Shown: positions 9,825-20,128 of the stretch, piece after piece
Layout of the letters: each line of letters begins with the position of its first letter
Position numbering within the stretch: position 1 is the first letter of the stretch
Assembly: GCF_003813865.1 (NCBI RefSeq)
Contig: NZ_RMVG01000002.1
Location: 248,001 to 312,000 of the forward strand
Reading direction: 5' to 3'
DNA length: 64,000 bases
From: Candidatus Pantoea deserta
GTDB taxonomy: Bacteria; Pseudomonadota; Gammaproteobacteria; Enterobacterales; Enterobacteriaceae
The notes under the pieces: model-generated
What the model was told of the DNA's origin: nothing
The model's database searches: none
The model's input: only the letters and a program-made list of their open reading frames with translations
Position numbers and translations under genes: made by a program

Positions 9825-10267
9825 CGCGGCCTGATACGCAGCGTAATGCCTTCGATGCCGGTGACAATCACCTGCGTACCCGCAGGCAGGTCTTCATCGG
9901 CCTGTACGCGCCAGCTGCTGTCGCCCAGCTTCACATGGCCGATGCCGTTAACCAGCGGCGCATCCAGCGTCAGATGCGTGCCGATCAGCTGAAGGCCGCG
10001 CTGGTTAATCGAGCCGGGTTGTTGATTGCGTTCGCGGTGGCGCATCCAGCGATACCACAGATAAGCGCAGATCAGCGTCAGCAGGGCGAACAGCGTGCCC
10101 TGAGCCGTCCAGCCGAACGGGAATAACCACTCGACGATGCCCACCAGCACCGCAGCAACGCCGCTCCACAGCAGATAGCCGCTGGTGCCCAGCATTTCCG
10201 CCGCCAGCAGCAGGCCGCCTAAGGTCAGCCAGAACCAGTGGGGATGAGCGATGATTTCCATCAGCAT
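9821..10267 (-). CDS. ybbJ: YbbJ, NfeD-family membrane protein
   Basis: The 148-residue protein has N-terminal hydrophobic segments and a C-terminal soluble OB-fold NfeD domain (about residues 85-148), and matches E. coli YbbJ. NfeD proteins are encoded together with SPFH/stomatin proteins and are thought to support membrane microdomains. Here the start codon overlaps the qmcA stop (TGATG), so the two are translationally coupled. An alternative ATG lies two codons downstream. Confidence 0.92.
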   Translation of the reverse strand: MLMEIIAHPHWFWLTLGGLLLAAEMLGTSGYLLWSGVAAVLVGIVEWLFPFGWTAQGTLFALLTLICAYLWYRWMRHRERNQQPGSINQRGLQLIGTHLTLDAPLVNGIGHVKLGDSSWRVQADEDLPAGTQVIVTGIEGITLRIRPR

Positions 10268-11181
10268 CAGCGTTTCGACTCGGTCGATGAGCTTTTCAGC
10301 AGCTCGCTGATACCCGCCACCGATCCCAGCAGGCTGCTGGCGTCGAGCGGCATCATCACGACTTTGCTGTTGTTGGCTTCGCCAATCTTTTGCAGCGCGT
10401 CGGTGTATTTCTGCGCCACGAAGTAGTTCACCGCCTGAATATCGCCTGCCGCGATCGCTTCGGATACCATCTTAGTGGCGGCGGCTTCCGCTTCCGCCTG
10501 GCGCTCGCGCGCCTCGGCCTGTAAGAATGCAGAGGTTCGTTCGCCCTCGGCCTTGAGAATACGCGACTGCTTGTCGCCTTCAGCGCGCAGGATCGCCGCC
10601 TGCCGCACGCCTTCAGCCGCCAGAATATCGGCGCGTTTAGTACGCTCCGCCTTCATCTGCGCGTTCATGGCCGCGATCAGCTCCTGCGGCGGACGTACGT
10701 CGCGGATCTCGATGCGGGTGATTTTTACGCCCCAGGGATTGGTTGCCTCATCGACGATATGCAGCAGGCGCGTGTTGATGTTATCGCGCTGCGACAGCAT
10801 CTCGTCCAGCTCCATGCCGCCGAGCACGGTGCGGATATTGGTCATGGTGAGGTTGATAATCGCCAGCTCAAGATTGCTGACTTCGTAGGCGGCGCGCGCC
10901 GGGTCTACTGCCTGAATAAAGCAGACGGCGTCGATGGTGACGTTAGCGTTGTCTTTGGAGATGACCTCCTGCGAGGGAATATCCAGCACCCGTTCCATCA
11001 TATTGATCTTGCGGCCAATACGATCCATAAAGGGCACCACCAGGCTCAGACCGGGCTGGAGCGTGCGGGTATAGCGCCCGAAGCGTTCTACGGTCCACTG
11101 ATAGCCCTGCGGCACGATTTTCACGCCCGCCCAAACGGTGATAAGTGCCAGCACGATCAGCACCGGAATGACTGTTAACAT
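10267..11181 (-). CDS. qmcA: QmcA, SPFH/stomatin-family membrane protein
   Basis: The 304-residue protein has one N-terminal transmembrane helix, then an SPFH/Band 7 domain (from [15 protein letters not shown], about residues 25-200). A long Ala/Glu/Arg-rich coiled-coil region follows at about residues 180-250. It matches E. coli QmcA (YbbK), a stomatin-like scaffold of the inner membrane that has been linked to FtsH/HflKC function. It forms an operon with ybbJ. Confidence 0.93.
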   Translation of the reverse strand: MLTVIPVLIVLALITVWAGVKIVPQGYQWTVERFGRYTRTLQPGLSLVVPFMDRIGRKINMMERVLDIPSQEVISKDNANVTIDAVCFIQAVDPARAAYEVSNLELAIINLTMTNIRTVLGGMELDEMLSQRDNINTRLLHIVDEATNPWGVKITRIEIRDVRPPQELIAAMNAQMKAERTKRADILAAEGVRQAAILRAEGDKQSRILKAEGERTSAFLQAEARERQAEAEAAATKMVSEAIAAGDIQAVNYFVAQKYTDALQKIGEANNSKVVMMPLDASSLLGSVAGISELLKSSSTESKR

Positions 11182-11243
11182 ATAACCTCCTGGTTGTTAA
11201 TGTACGGGCCGAGTCGCTTCGGCCCGGATACGGCGGAGCCGAA

Positions 11244-12101
11244 TCAGTACAGCAGCGAGTAGAGCTGACGGCGATAGCGCGCAGCAAGGGCATCGCCCGT
11301 CCCGAGCGCCGCCAGAATCTCCTGTAGCATTTTACGTACCTGTCCGTCACCCGCATTTAAATCGCGCTTCAGGAAACCGAGCAGCAACTCCAGCGCCTCT
11401 TCGTTGCGCCCTACCTGGTGCAGCTGTAACGACAGCTTAGCAGCCAGCTCCGCATTCGCGGGATCGCTCTCCAACTGCGCCTGCAACTGCTGAATTTCCG
11501 GCGTATCGGCCGCCTGCTTCAGCAGCTCGATCTGCGCGATCAGGCTCTGATAGCGCGTGTCCTGATCCTGCAACGGCACTTTCGCCAGCACCTCTTCCGC
11601 CTCGTCGCTGCGGTTCAGGCTGATTAACGCCTCCGCCAGCAGGAAACCGATTTCGCTTGCCTGACGGCTGAGCTGCCAGGCCTCTTTAAGCAGCGGCAGC
11701 GCTTCCAGCGGCTTGCCTTCGTCCATCAGCGCCAGCGCCTGCTGCGCCTTCAGCTCTTCTTCGCGCGGCAGCACTTTTTCCAGCAGCGCGCGGATCGCCT
11801 CTTCCGGCTGCGGTCCCTGGAAGCCGTCCACCGGCTGACCGTTCTGGAACAGGTAGACCGTTGGAATCGAGCGCAGGCCAAACTGGGAGGCGACCATCTG
11901 CTCTTTATCGCAGTCGAGCTTCGCCAGAATAAACTGACCGGCATACTCCTGCGCCAGGCGCTCCAGCAGCGGCGTCAGCTGCTGACAATGTTGGCTGCGC
12001 TCCGACCAGAAATAGAACAGCACCGGGATCTGCATGGACTGTTCCAGCGTCTGGTGCAGGTTGGATTCGTTGATGTCGATAATCGAAGCGTGTGGTGACA
12101 T
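11244..12101 (-). CDS. cnoX: CnoX (YbbN) chaperedoxin
   Basis: CnoX is a holdase with a thioredoxin fold that protects proteins from bleach-type oxidation and passes them to GroEL and DnaK. The N-terminal thioredoxin domain (about residues 8-112) has SQHC in place of the usual CxxC, as in the E. coli protein, so it has no redox-active pair. The C-terminal half (about residues 115-285) is built of TPR-like helices and ends in RRQLYSLLY. Length (285) and sequence match E. coli throughout. Confidence 0.94.
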   Translation of the reverse strand: MSPHASIIDINESNLHQTLEQSMQIPVLFYFWSERSQHCQQLTPLLERLAQEYAGQFILAKLDCDKEQMVASQFGLRSIPTVYLFQNGQPVDGFQGPQPEEAIRALLEKVLPREEELKAQQALALMDEGKPLEALPLLKEAWQLSRQASEIGFLLAEALISLNRSDEAEEVLAKVPLQDQDTRYQSLIAQIELLKQAADTPEIQQLQAQLESDPANAELAAKLSLQLHQVGRNEEALELLLGFLKRDLNAGDGQVRKMLQEILAALGTGDALAARYRRQLYSLLY

Positions 12102-12169
12102 GACTCAGTCTCTTGGCAGAAAGTGTTTAAAGAATATGGGGTCGAATGCGCCCGCTTCAAGATGAAATG

Positions 12170-12943
12170 TCAGTGGCTGCCTAAAATGCGATCCAGCATC
12201 CAGCCTGGCAGCACTCGTTTCAGGACGCTCATCACATGTGCGACCAGCGTCACCGGATAGCGCTGGCGCGGATGGCGGCTCTCCAGCGCGTGGCGCAGTT
12301 TGGGCAGAACGGCTTCCGGCGGCAGGGTAAAGCGCGCGGCGATACCGGGATTGCGCACGGGTTTACCCGGCTCTCCCTGCGTGACATTGTCGGTAAAGCG
12401 GGTCTGAATCGGACCAGGCTCAAGCAGGCTGACGCGCACGCCGCTGCGGCGAACTTCCATGCGCAGCGCGTCGCTCCAGGCTTCCAGCGCATATTTGCTG
12501 GCGGCATAGGCGCCGCGCCCCGGCGTGGAGATTAGCCCCATCACCGAGCTGGTATTGACGATGCGCGCGTCGCCGTGCGCCTCCAGCGCGGGCAGCAGCC
12601 GCATCGTGAGCTGATGCGTGCCGAAAAAGTTGGTAGAGAACTGCCGCTCCAGCTGCTGACGCGACAGCGTGCGCAGCGGCCCATACAACCCGAAACCGCC
12701 ATTGTTAAACAGCGCGAACAGGCGATGGTCCGTCAGCGCCAGAATCTCATCGGCCGCGCGGTCGATGCTCTGCGCATCGTCGAGATCCAGCGCTACGCCG
12801 GTAAAGCCCAGCGCGTTCATCCGCGCCACGTCTTCCGGTTTGCGGCAGGCGGCGATAACGCGATAGCCGCGCGCCAGCAGATCGGCCGCCGCAACCTGGC
12901 CGATTCCGCTGGAACAGCCGGTTATTACAATGGTTTTTTGCAT
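12170..12943 (-). CDS. ybbO: YbbO, short-chain dehydrogenase/reductase
   Basis: The 257-residue protein is a classical SDR. The cofactor motif TGCSSGIG is at about residue 8 and NNGGFG at about residue 85. The catalytic Ser is in NTSSVMG, and the Tyr/Lys pair is in YAASKYALEAW. E. coli YbbO is an NADP-dependent reductase of aldehydes and related compounds, and it matches closely. The ATG at 12943 aligns with the conserved MQK start; an upstream ATG adding MGKD has no ribosome-binding site. Confidence 0.92.
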   Translation of the reverse strand: MQKTIVITGCSSGIGQVAAADLLARGYRVIAACRKPEDVARMNALGFTGVALDLDDAQSIDRAADEILALTDHRLFALFNNGGFGLYGPLRTLSRQQLERQFSTNFFGTHQLTMRLLPALEAHGDARIVNTSSVMGLISTPGRGAYAASKYALEAWSDALRMEVRRSGVRVSLLEPGPIQTRFTDNVTQGEPGKPVRNPGIAARFTLPPEAVLPKLRHALESRHPRQRYPVTLVAHVMSVLKRVLPGWMLDRILGSH

Positions 12944-12974
12944 ATCTTTACCCATAAAAGCGCGTCGCGGTCGG

Positions 12975-13601
12975 TTACTCGTGCTTAACTAAAGGAGCCA
13001 GCTCTTTCGCCATCAGCTCGGCGATAAAGGGCTGCGCGTCAGGATTCGGATGGATGCCGTCCTGCTGCATCCATTCAGGTTTCAGATAGACCTGCTCCAT
13101 AAAAAAGGGCACCAGAGGAATGTTGTACTGCTGTGCCAGTCTGGGATAGATCCCGCTGAACGCTTCCGTATAACGCCGCCCGTAGTTAGCGGGCAGACGC
13201 ACCTGCATCAGCAGCGGGCTGGCGTTCGCCGCCTTTACGTCGTCGATGATTTTACGCAGATTTTGCTCAATGCTCTGCGGCGGAAAACCGCGCAGGCCGT
13301 CATTACCGCCCAGTTCGATTAACACCCACTGCGGCTGATGCTGTTTTAATAGCGCGGGTAAGCGCGCCAGCCCCTGCGCAGCGGTATCCCCGCTGATGCT
13401 GGCATTGACGACTTTTGGCTGCTGCTGCCAGTGCGTGTTCAGCAGGCTCGGCCAGGCCGCGCTGGCCGACATGCGATAGCCCGCACTCAGGCTGTCGCCT
13501 AAAACTAATAAGGTGTTCGCTGCGGCGATATGCGACGCCAGCAAAAGAGCGAAAAACAGGAAAGAGTAATGCCAGCGGAAAACATTCTTGAAGTTCATCA
13601 T
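12975..13601 (-). CDS. tesA: TesA, periplasmic thioesterase I / protease I / lysophospholipase L1
   Basis: TesA is a periplasmic SGNH hydrolase acting on acyl-CoAs and lysophospholipids. A signal peptide (MMNFKNVFRW, hydrophobic stretch, HIAAA) precedes the SGNH motifs. These are GDSLSAGY with the nucleophile Ser, the Gly block in SGDTAAQG, GGNDGLRG, and DGIHP with the catalytic Asp and His. The MMNF start aligns with E. coli; a GTG at 13631 would extend it without homology. The first 33 bases overlap the divergent ybbA gene. Confidence 0.95.
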   Translation of the reverse strand: MMNFKNVFRWHYSFLFFALLLASHIAAANTLLVLGDSLSAGYRMSASAAWPSLLNTHWQQQPKVVNASISGDTAAQGLARLPALLKQHQPQWVLIELGGNDGLRGFPPQSIEQNLRKIIDDVKAANASPLLMQVRLPANYGRRYTEAFSGIYPRLAQQYNIPLVPFFMEQVYLKPEWMQQDGIHPNPDAQPFIAELMAKELAPLVKHE

Positions 13602-14255
13602 CTTACAAAGTCCGTCGGTCAGGGGGAACACCAGCTGACCATCCTTACCGGAGTTGACTTCATTGTCAAACGGGCCGAGACCATTGCGCTAATCGGCGAG
13701 TCCGGCTCCGGTAAATCCACGCTGCTGGGTATCCTGGCGGGCCTTGACGACGGCAGCAGCGGCGAGGTGAATCTGCTGGGCCAGCCGCTACACCGGCTGG
13801 ACGAAGAGCAGCGCGCCGCCCTGCGGGCGACGCAGGTCGGCTTTGTTTTTCAGTCATTTATGCTGGTGCCGACGCTCAATGCGCTGGAAAACGTGCAGCT
13901 GCCCGCGTTACTGCGCGGCGACAGCGACCGCCAGAGCCGCGAGCAGGCGCGCGAGCTGCTTATTCAGCTGGGGCTGGGGGAGCGCCTGACGCATCTGCCT
14001 GCGCAGCTTTCCGGCGGCGAACAGCAGCGGGTGGCGCTGGCGCGCGCCTTTAACGGTCGCCCAGGTCTGCTGTTTGCCGATGAGCCGACCGGCAACCTCG
14101 ATCGCAAAACCGGCGACCGCATCGCCGATCTGCTCTTTTCCCTCAACCGCGACTACGCCACCACGCTGATCCTGGTGACGCATGATGAACAGCTGGCGGC
14201 GCGCTGCGACCGTCGCCTGCGCCTGCGCGACGGCAAAGTGTGGGAGGAGCGATGA
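13569..14255 (+). CDS. ybbA: YbbA, ABC transporter ATP-binding protein
   Basis: The 228-residue ATPase contains Walker A (GESGSGKST), signature LSGGEQQRVALARA, Walker B (LLFADEPTG) and the switch His (LVTHDE). It belongs to the LolD/MacB-type (FtsX-permease) branch. ATG 13569 matches the E. coli N-terminus MPAEN and has an AGGAAAGAG ribosome-binding site. The stop overlaps the ybbP start (ATGA). The partner permease is YbbP; the substrate of this system is not established. Confidence 0.94.
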   Translation: MPAENILEVHHLTKSVGQGEHQLTILTGVDFIVKRAETIALIGESGSGKSTLLGILAGLDDGSSGEVNLLGQPLHRLDEEQRAALRATQVGFVFQSFMLVPTLNALENVQLPALLRGDSDRQSREQARELLIQLGLGERLTHLPAQLSGGEQQRVALARAFNGRPGLLFADEPTGNLDRKTGDRIADLLFSLNRDYATTLILVTHDEQLAARCDRRLRLRDGKVWEER

Positions 14256-16669
14256 TCTGGCGCTGGTTCTGGCGCGAGTGGCGTTCGCCCTCGCTATTGA
14301 TTGTCTGGCTGGCGCTGACGCTGGCGGTGGCCTGCGTGCTGGCGCTCGGCACCATCAGCGACCGTATGGAGAAGGGGCTGAGCCAGCAGAGCCGCGACTT
14401 TATGGCGGGCGACCGCACGCTGCGCAGCAGCGCGGCGGCGCCGGAAGCCTGGCTGGCGAAGGCGCGGGAAGAGGGGCTGAGCGTCAGCGGACAGCTCAGC
14501 TTTATGACCATGACCTTCGCTGGTGAGACGCCGCAGCTGGCGGCGGTGAAGGCGGTGGATAACCACTATCCGATGTTTGGCGAGCTGCAAACCGATCCTC
14601 CAGGCCTGAAACCTCAGCCCGGCACCGCGCTGGCCGCGCCGCGTCTGATGGCGCTGCTTAACCTCAGGGTCGGCGACAGGCTGGATGTCGGCGACGCCAG
14701 CCTGCGCATCGCGGGCGAGGTGATTCAGGAGCCAGACGGCGGCTTTAACCCGTTTCAGATGGCGCCGCGCCTGTTGATTAACCTGGGTGACGCGCAGAAA
14801 ACGGGCGCGATCCAGCCCGGCAGCCGCCTGACGTGGCGCTATAAGTTTGCCGGCAATGCCGCGCAGCTGGCGCGCTATGACCGCTGGATCCAGCCGCAGC
14901 TTAAGGCCGATCAGCGCTGGATTAGCGTGGAAAATTCAGAGGATGCGCTGGGCCGGTCGATGCAGCGCGCCCAGCAGTTTCTGCTGCTGTCCGCGCTGCT
15001 GACGCTGATGCTGGCGATTGCCGCGGTGGCGGTGGCAATGAGCCACTACTGCCGCAGCCGCTACGATCTGGTGGCGGTGCTGAAAACCCTGGGCGCGACG
15101 CGCGGCGCGCTACAGCGGTTGATTATCGGCCAGTGGCTGGCGGTGCTGCTGCTGGCCGCCCTGGGGGGCGGGGCGCTGGGACTGGGCGTCGAGGCGCTGC
15201 TGATGCAGATGCTGAAGCCGGTGCTGCCCGCTACGCTGCCGCCTGCCAGCGGCTGGCCGTGGCTCTGGGCCGTCGGCTCGCTGTTTGTGATTTCGCTGCT
15301 GGTGGGGCTGCGCCCCTACCGCCTGCTGCTGGCGACGCAGCCGCTGCGCGTGCTGCGGCGTGACGCGGTGGCGACGCTCTGGCCGCTGAAGCGCTACATT
15401 CCGGCGATGGCGGCGCTGGTGGTTGCGCTGCTGGCGCTGCTGGTGGGCGGCAGCAAGATGCTGTGGGCGCTGCTGCTGGGCGTCGGGGCGCTGGCGGGGC
15501 TGCTGGCGCTGCTCGGCTGGGGCGCGCTGCTGCTGCTGCGACGGCTGGCGGTGCGCGGCCTGGCGCTGCGGCTGGCGATCAACCGTTTGCTGCGTCAGCC
15601 AGCGATGACGCTGAGCCAGCTGGCGGCCTTTTCATTCTCCTTTATGCTGCTGGCGCTGCTGCTGGTGATGCGCGGCGACCTGCTGGATCGCTGGCAACAG
15701 CAGCTGCCGCCCGACAGCCCGAACTTTTTCCTGCTTAATATGACGCAGGATCAGGTGCCGCAGGTGCGCGATTTTCTCGCCTCGCATCAGGTCAAAACCG
15801 AGACCTTTTATCCGATTGCGCGGGTGCGGTTGACGGCGCTGAATGGCAAAGAGGCCGATCCCAGTCTGGACAATGCGCTGAACCGCGAGCTGAATCTGAC
15901 GTGGATGAGTGAGCGTCCGGATCACAATCCGCTGGTGGCGGGAAGCTGGCCGCCCGGACCGGGCGAAGTATCAATGGAGGTCGAGCTGGCCGATCGGCTC
16001 GGCGTCAGGCTGGGCGATACCCTGACCTTTACCGGCGATACCCAGGCGTTTAGCGCGAAGATTACCAGCCTGCGTAAGGTGGACTGGGAGAGCCTGCGGC
16101 CTAACTTTTTCTTTATCTTCCCGCCTGGCGCGCTCGACGCGCAGCCGCAAACCTGGCTTACCAGCTTCCGGCTGGATAACGATCCGGCCTTACTGGCGCA
16201 GCTTAACCGCGCGTTTCCAACGCTGAGCCTGCTGGATATTGGCAGCATTATGCGGCAGATCGGTCAGGTGTTGACCCAGGTGAGCCAGGCGCTGGAGATT
16301 ATGGTGGTGCTGGTAACGATCTGCGGCGTGCTGTTGCTGCTGGCGCAGATTCAGGTCGGAATGCGGCAGCGACGTCAGGAGCTGGTGGTGTGCCGCACGC
16401 TTGGCGCGGGTAAAAAGCTGCTGCGCGCGACGCTGTGGTGGGAGTTCGCGCTGCTTGGCGGCCTCGCCGGCGTGGCGGCGGCGCTGGGCGCGGAAGCGGC
16501 GCTGTGGGCGTTGCAGCGTAAAATTTTTGATTTTCTGTGGCAGCCCGACTGGACGCTGTGGCTGGCGCTGCCGCTGTGCGGCGCGCTGCTGCTGTCGCTG
16601 TGCGGCGGCTGGCTGGGCGTGCGGCTGCTGCGCGGCAGGGCGCTGTTTCGCAGCATGGAATCAGCCTGA
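14252..16669 (+). CDS. ybbP: YbbP, FtsX-type ABC transporter permease
   Basis: The ~805-residue membrane protein has an N-terminal helix, a large periplasmic region, then blocks of transmembrane helices at about 240-360, 385-490 and 700-800. This is the duplicated-FtsX layout of E. coli YbbP. The ATG overlaps the ybbA stop, so the pair is coupled. The gene is very GC-rich with long Leu/Ala runs. Function is unknown; the domain type suggests a mechanotransmission or lipid-extraction role rather than solute import. Confidence 0.92.
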   Translation: MIWRWFWREWRSPSLLIVWLALTLAVACVLALGTISDRMEKGLSQQSRDFMAGDRTLRSSAAAPEAWLAKAREEGLSVSGQLSFMTMTFAGETPQLAAVKAVDNHYPMFGELQTDPPGLKPQPGTALAAPRLMALLNLRVGDRLDVGDASLRIAGEVIQEPDGGFNPFQMAPRLLINLGDAQKTGAIQPGSRLTWRYKFAGNAAQLARYDRWIQPQLKADQRWISVENSEDALGRSMQRAQQFLLLSALLTLMLAIAAVAVAMSHYCRSRYDLVAVLKTLGATRGALQRLIIGQWLAVLLLAALGGGALGLGVEALLMQMLKPVLPATLPPASGWPWLWAVGSLFVISLLVGLRPYRLLLATQPLRVLRRDAVATLWPLKRYIPAMAALVVALLALLVGGSKMLWALLLGVGALAGLLALLGWGALLLLRRLAVRGLALRLAINRLLRQPAMTLSQLAAFSFSFMLLALLLVMRGDLLDRWQQQLPPDSPNFFLLNMTQDQVPQVRDFLASHQVKTETFYPIARVRLTALNGKEADPSLDNALNRELNLTWMSERPDHNPLVAGSWPPGPGEVSMEVELADRLGVRLGDTLTFTGDTQAFSAKITSLRKVDWESLRPNFFFIFPPGALDAQPQTWLTSFRLDNDPALLAQLNRAFPTLSLLDIGSIMRQIGQVLTQVSQALEIMVVLVTICGVLLLLAQIQVGMRQRRQELVVCRTLGAGKKLLRATLWWEFALLGGLAGVAAALGAEAALWALQRKIFDFLWQPDWTLWLALPLCGALLLSLCGGWLGVRLLRGRALFRSMESA

Positions 16670-16998
16670 CGTCAGTTCGCCGCCGGCGCCTGCGAGCGGA
16701 TAACCGGGCGCTGAGCAGAGAGCGCCCCTGTCAAAGGCAAACGGCGGATGCATTTTGAATCGCCTGAGGCGCTGGCCCGTTACGGGCGCGCCTCAGGGAG
16801 AAGGGGTGTAGCCATACGGGCCGGGAGGCCGTTGTGACGATCGAGCCGGGTTATTCGCGCGGCCCCGTTACCGGAGCCTGGCGATTCGCACCAGCTATGC
16901 GCGCGCGTTACCGGCAGCCCGGCGACTGGGCCAGGCTATTCGAGGCTGACTATTCGGGGCTGGCTATACGGCGCTTCACCGGCAGCCCTGGCGCAGCG
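16670..16998. other. ybbP-purK intergenic region with strong inverted repeats
   Basis: No gene is supported in these 330 bases between convergent ybbP and purK. The stretch holds a two-stage hairpin at 16763-16797: outer arms CCTGAGGCGC and GCGCCTCAGG, inner arms GCCCG and CGGGC around TTA. A second stem occurs near 16700-16725 (GGGCGCT/AGCGCCC). The region 16850-17000 has short imperfect repeats such as GGCTATTCG and ACCGGCAGCCC. No T-run follows the stems. In E. coli an Rhs element and the allantoin genes occupy this interval. Confidence 0.6.
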
Positions 16999-18063
16999 TC
17001 AGAACGTCTCAATCGCCCAGGCAATGCCGCTGGCATAGTCCGGCGGCAGCATTGGCGCCAGCGCCTTCAGCGCGGCGGTCAGTCGCGCGCTGTCGCTGTC
17101 GGTCAGGTTAAGATGGCCCACCTTGCGGCCTGGACGCACCTCTTTGTCATACCAGTGCAGGTGCACCAGCGGCTGCTGTAGCCAGTCGCTGTTCAGCGCC
17201 GTGCCGATCAGGTTCACCATTACCGAGGGCGCGAAAACCACCGGCTGCGGCAGCGCCAGCCCCAGAATGGCGCGCAGATGCAGCTCGAACTGGCTGATGG
17301 AGGCGCCGTTCTGCGTCCAGTGCCCGCTGTTGTGCACGCGCGGCGCCAGCTCGTTAATCAGCAGGCCTTCTGGCGTCACGAAACACTCCATCGCCATCAC
17401 GCCGACATAATTCAGCTCCTGCATAATGGCGCTGAGCATCGCTTCGGCCTGCGTCTGCTGCGCGGCATCCGCCTGCGGAAAGGCAACGCTGGCGCGCAGA
17501 ATCCCTTCCTGATGCAGATTGTGCGTCAGCGGGTAGAACACCGTGCGGCCGTCCTGACCGCGCGCGCCCACCAGCGACACTTCGCCAGAAAAGTTGATGC
17601 CCTGCTCGACAATGCACTCGCCGTAGCACTCATCGGGCAGCGCGGCGGTCTCATCCGCGCGCAGCCGCCACTGACCGCGACCGTCATAGCCGCCGGTGCG
17701 GCGCTTAACGATCGCCAGTTCGCCCAGCGAGGCGAAGACCTGCGGCCACTCGCTTTTATCCGCCAGCAGCTGCCAGGGCGCCGTGGCGAGGTTCAGCTGG
17801 TCGAGCAGCTGTTTTTGCGTCAGGCGGTCGGCCAGGCGCGGAAAAATATCACGGTTAACAAACGCCGGATGCACCGCCAGCTCGCGCGTCAGCGCGGTCT
17901 CCGGCCAGCGCTCGATCTCGGCGGTAATCACGCTCTGCGCAATCGGCAGCGCGTCGGGTTCGGCGTCAAGCCCCACCGGATAGACGGCAATACCCAGCGG
18001 CTCGCCCGCCTGACGCAGCATACGGCCCAGCTGGCCGTTACCCAGTACGCAAACCGGCTTCAT
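16999..18063 (-). CDS. purK: PurK, N5-carboxyaminoimidazole ribonucleotide synthase
   Basis: PurK uses ATP and bicarbonate to convert AIR to N5-CAIR in purine synthesis. The 354-residue protein has the expected ATP-grasp layout: N-terminal [12 protein letters not shown], a central ATP-binding region with [13 protein letters not shown], and the metal-binding stretch [27 protein letters not shown]. The start codon overlaps the purE stop by four bases, so the two genes form a coupled operon. Confidence 0.97.
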   Translation of the reverse strand: MKPVCVLGNGQLGRMLRQAGEPLGIAVYPVGLDAEPDALPIAQSVITAEIERWPETALTRELAVHPAFVNRDIFPRLADRLTQKQLLDQLNLATAPWQLLADKSEWPQVFASLGELAIVKRRTGGYDGRGQWRLRADETAALPDECYGECIVEQGINFSGEVSLVGARGQDGRTVFYPLTHNLHQEGILRASVAFPQADAAQQTQAEAMLSAIMQELNYVGVMAMECFVTPEGLLINELAPRVHNSGHWTQNGASISQFELHLRAILGLALPQPVVFAPSVMVNLIGTALNSDWLQQPLVHLHWYDKEVRPGRKVGHLNLTDSDSARLTAALKALAPMLPPDYASGIAWAIETF

Positions 18064-18569
18064 GCTTCCTCCCGCGGGTCCGGGTTATTCAGCACCTCGT
18101 CGGTCTGCGCCTGACGCCAGTCGCTGAGGCGCGTGGCCAGCGCCGCGTCGTGGATCGCCAGGATCTGCGCGGCCAGCAGAGCTGCATTGGCCGCGCCGGC
18201 TTTGCCGATGGCTAAGGTGCCGACCGGAATGCCGCGCGGCATCTGCACGATAGAGTAGAGGCTGTCAACGCCGCTCAGCGCCGCGCTCTGCACCGGCACG
18301 CCCAGCACCGGCACCAGGGTTTTCGCGGCCAGCATGCCCGGCAGATGCGCCGCGCCGCCTGCGCCCGCGATAATCACCTGAAAGCCGTTATCCGCCGCCG
18401 TTTCGGCGAAGCTGAACAGTTTATCGGGGGTGCGGTGTGCGGAGACCACTTCGACATGGAAGGGCACGTCCAGGCTGGTGAGAATGTCCGCAGCGAACTG
18501 CATGGTAGCCCAGTCACTTCTGGAACCCATTACAATGGCAATGCGGGCCGGGGCGGCGTTGGATGACAT
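18060..18569 (-). CDS. purE: PurE, N5-CAIR mutase
   Basis: PurE converts N5-CAIR to CAIR. The 169-residue class I protein contains the substrate-binding GSRSDWATM stretch, SAHRTPD and the [11 protein letters not shown] loop. The ATG at 18569 gives exactly the E. coli length and has AGGAG upstream. It is first in the purEK operon, which carries a PurR operator about 86 bases upstream of the start. Confidence 0.97.
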   Translation of the reverse strand: MSSNAAPARIAIVMGSRSDWATMQFAADILTSLDVPFHVEVVSAHRTPDKLFSFAETAADNGFQVIIAGAGGAAHLPGMLAAKTLVPVLGVPVQSAALSGVDSLYSIVQMPRGIPVGTLAIGKAGAANAALLAAQILAIHDAALATRLSDWRQAQTDEVLNNPDPREEA

Positions 18570-18654
18570 GCGGTCAACTCCTGTGAATAAACAAACGAAC
18601 CTGGCCGGTCGGTCAGGTAAAGAAGGGCACAGAGAATAGCATGAGAAAGCAGCG

Positions 18655-18670
18655 AGGAAAACGGTTGCGT
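18655..18670 (-). promoter_or_regulatory. PurR operator of purEK
   Basis: On the reverse strand the 16 bases read ACGCAACCGTTTTCCT. They fit the PurR consensus ACGCAAACGTTTGCGT with a degenerate right half, and as far as I recall equal the E. coli purE operator. The position, upstream of purE and downstream of lpxH, is also as in E. coli. Confidence 0.85.
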
Positions 18671-18700
18671 CCCTGCTTTTGCGGCAGTTTACGCCGCTTT

Positions 18701-19417
18701 TCACCAGTCAAATTCAATCAGGCTAATACCGCTGGCGTCGAGCTGGATCATAGAGCCGCGCTCGTGCCATGCGCCTAAGACGGCACGTTCGGCAGGCTGG
18801 TTAGCGAGGGTAAAGCGATGTATAGCCGGGCGATGGGTATGACCATGGATCATCATCCTGACCTGCTGGCGCTGCATGGTCGCCGCAACCGCCTGAGCGT
18901 TGACGTCCATAATGCTCAGCGACTTGTGCTGATTCGCCTGTTTGCTGCCGTCGCGCATCCGTGCGGCAATGCGTTTTCGCACTAACAGCGGCAGGGCGAG
19001 GAAGAGACGTTGCAGCCAGCGCTGATGCGCCTTTGCGCGAAAACGCTGATAGCCCGCGTCGTCGGTGCAGAGGGTATCGCCATGCAGGATCAGCAGACGA
19101 TGGCCATAGCACTCCAGCACCTGCTCTTCCGGCAGCAGCGTCATGCCGCTGGCGCGGCCATACGCCTTGCCCAGCAAAAAGTCGCGGTTGCCGTGGATAA
19201 AGTAAACCGGAACCGGCAGCGCACGCAGCGCGTCGGCAACCTGCTGGTGCAGCGGGTTGGGATCGTCATCGCCAATCCAGGCTTCGAAAAGATCGCCAAG
19301 GATATAAAGCGCGTCGCAGTGCGAGGCTTCGCGGGCCAGAAAACGCAGAAAACCGGCGGTAATCGCCGGTTCTTCCTGGCACAGATGCAAATCTGCGATA
19401 AACAGAGTGCGCGACAT
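18701..19417 (-). CDS. lpxH: LpxH, UDP-2,3-diacylglucosamine pyrophosphatase
   Basis: LpxH cleaves UDP-2,3-diacylglucosamine to lipid X and UMP in lipid A synthesis. It is a Mn-dependent metallophosphoesterase at the membrane surface. The metal-binding motifs [37 protein letters not shown] and GHTHRP are all present. The 238-residue length is normal. The start overlaps the ppiB stop (TAATG), so it is coupled to ppiB. Confidence 0.97.
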   Translation of the reverse strand: MSRTLFIADLHLCQEEPAITAGFLRFLAREASHCDALYILGDLFEAWIGDDDPNPLHQQVADALRALPVPVYFIHGNRDFLLGKAYGRASGMTLLPEEQVLECYGHRLLILHGDTLCTDDAGYQRFRAKAHQRWLQRLFLALPLLVRKRIAARMRDGSKQANQHKSLSIMDVNAQAVAATMQRQQVRMMIHGHTHRPAIHRFTLANQPAERAVLGAWHERGSMIQLDASGISLIEFDW

Positions 19418-19911
19418 TACTCGCTGACGGTCACTTTCTGAATAACAACGTCATCTTTCGGTACGTCCTGATGCATGCCGCTGCGACCGGTTGAGACCGC
19501 TTTGATTTTATCGACCACGTCCATGCCTTCTACCACTTCAGCAAAGACGCAGTAGCCCCAGCCTTGCAGGCTTTCGTCGCGGAAGTTCAGGAAGTCATTG
19601 TCGGCAACGTTGATAAAGAACTGCGCGGTGGCGGAGTGCGGAGCGGAAGTACGCGCCATAGCCAGGGTGCCGCGGGTATTTTTCAGGCCGTTGTTCGCTT
19701 CGTTGCGGATTTCCGCTTTGGTCGCTTTCTGCTTCATGCCCGGCTCAAAACCGCCGCCCTGAATCATAAAGCCATTGATGACACGGTGGAAAATAGTGTT
19801 GTCATAAAAACCTTCACGGCAGTATTCGAGGAAGTTTTGCACGGTAGCAGGCGCTTTATCGTCGAAGGTTTTAATTACGATGTCGCCGTGGTTGGTCTGG
19901 AAGGTAACCAT
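19417..19911 (-). CDS. ppiB: PpiB, cytoplasmic cyclophilin (peptidyl-prolyl isomerase B)
   Basis: The 164-residue protein is a cyclophilin with [13 protein letters not shown], the active-site Arg/Phe/Gln set, and [16 protein letters not shown] 19911 aligns with the E. coli N-terminus [13 protein letters not shown]; longer in-frame starts add unrelated residues. There is no signal peptide, consistent with the cytoplasmic isoform. It is followed by lpxH in the same transcript and diverges from cysS. Confidence 0.96.
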   Translation of the reverse strand: MVTFQTNHGDIVIKTFDDKAPATVQNFLEYCREGFYDNTIFHRVINGFMIQGGGFEPGMKQKATKAEIRNEANNGLKNTRGTLAMARTSAPHSATAQFFINVADNDFLNFRDESLQGWGYCVFAEVVEGMDVVDKIKAVSTGRSGMHQDVPKDDVVIQKVTVSE

Positions 19912-20128
19912 CATTCTCGTCCTGTAAAGGTTGTCGTCAGCTGTCTGGCCGCCGTAAAACCGGCTGGCCATTTTTGTCGACGCCTCTTATATCATAAATT
20001 CCGATGACGCGTCAGCCCGCCCGCAACGCTCCAGGCACGCTGCCGTCGCGCAAGCGTGAAAAATACGGCACAATAACTGAATAACCTGATAAAAGTGTTT
20101 ACCGCACTCGTCTAAACGGAACTGTTCA

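Noticed and set aside
16834..17181. A 115-codon frame running from the repeat region into purK
   Set aside because: Half of it is antisense to purK and the rest consists of repeats; no ribosome-binding site.
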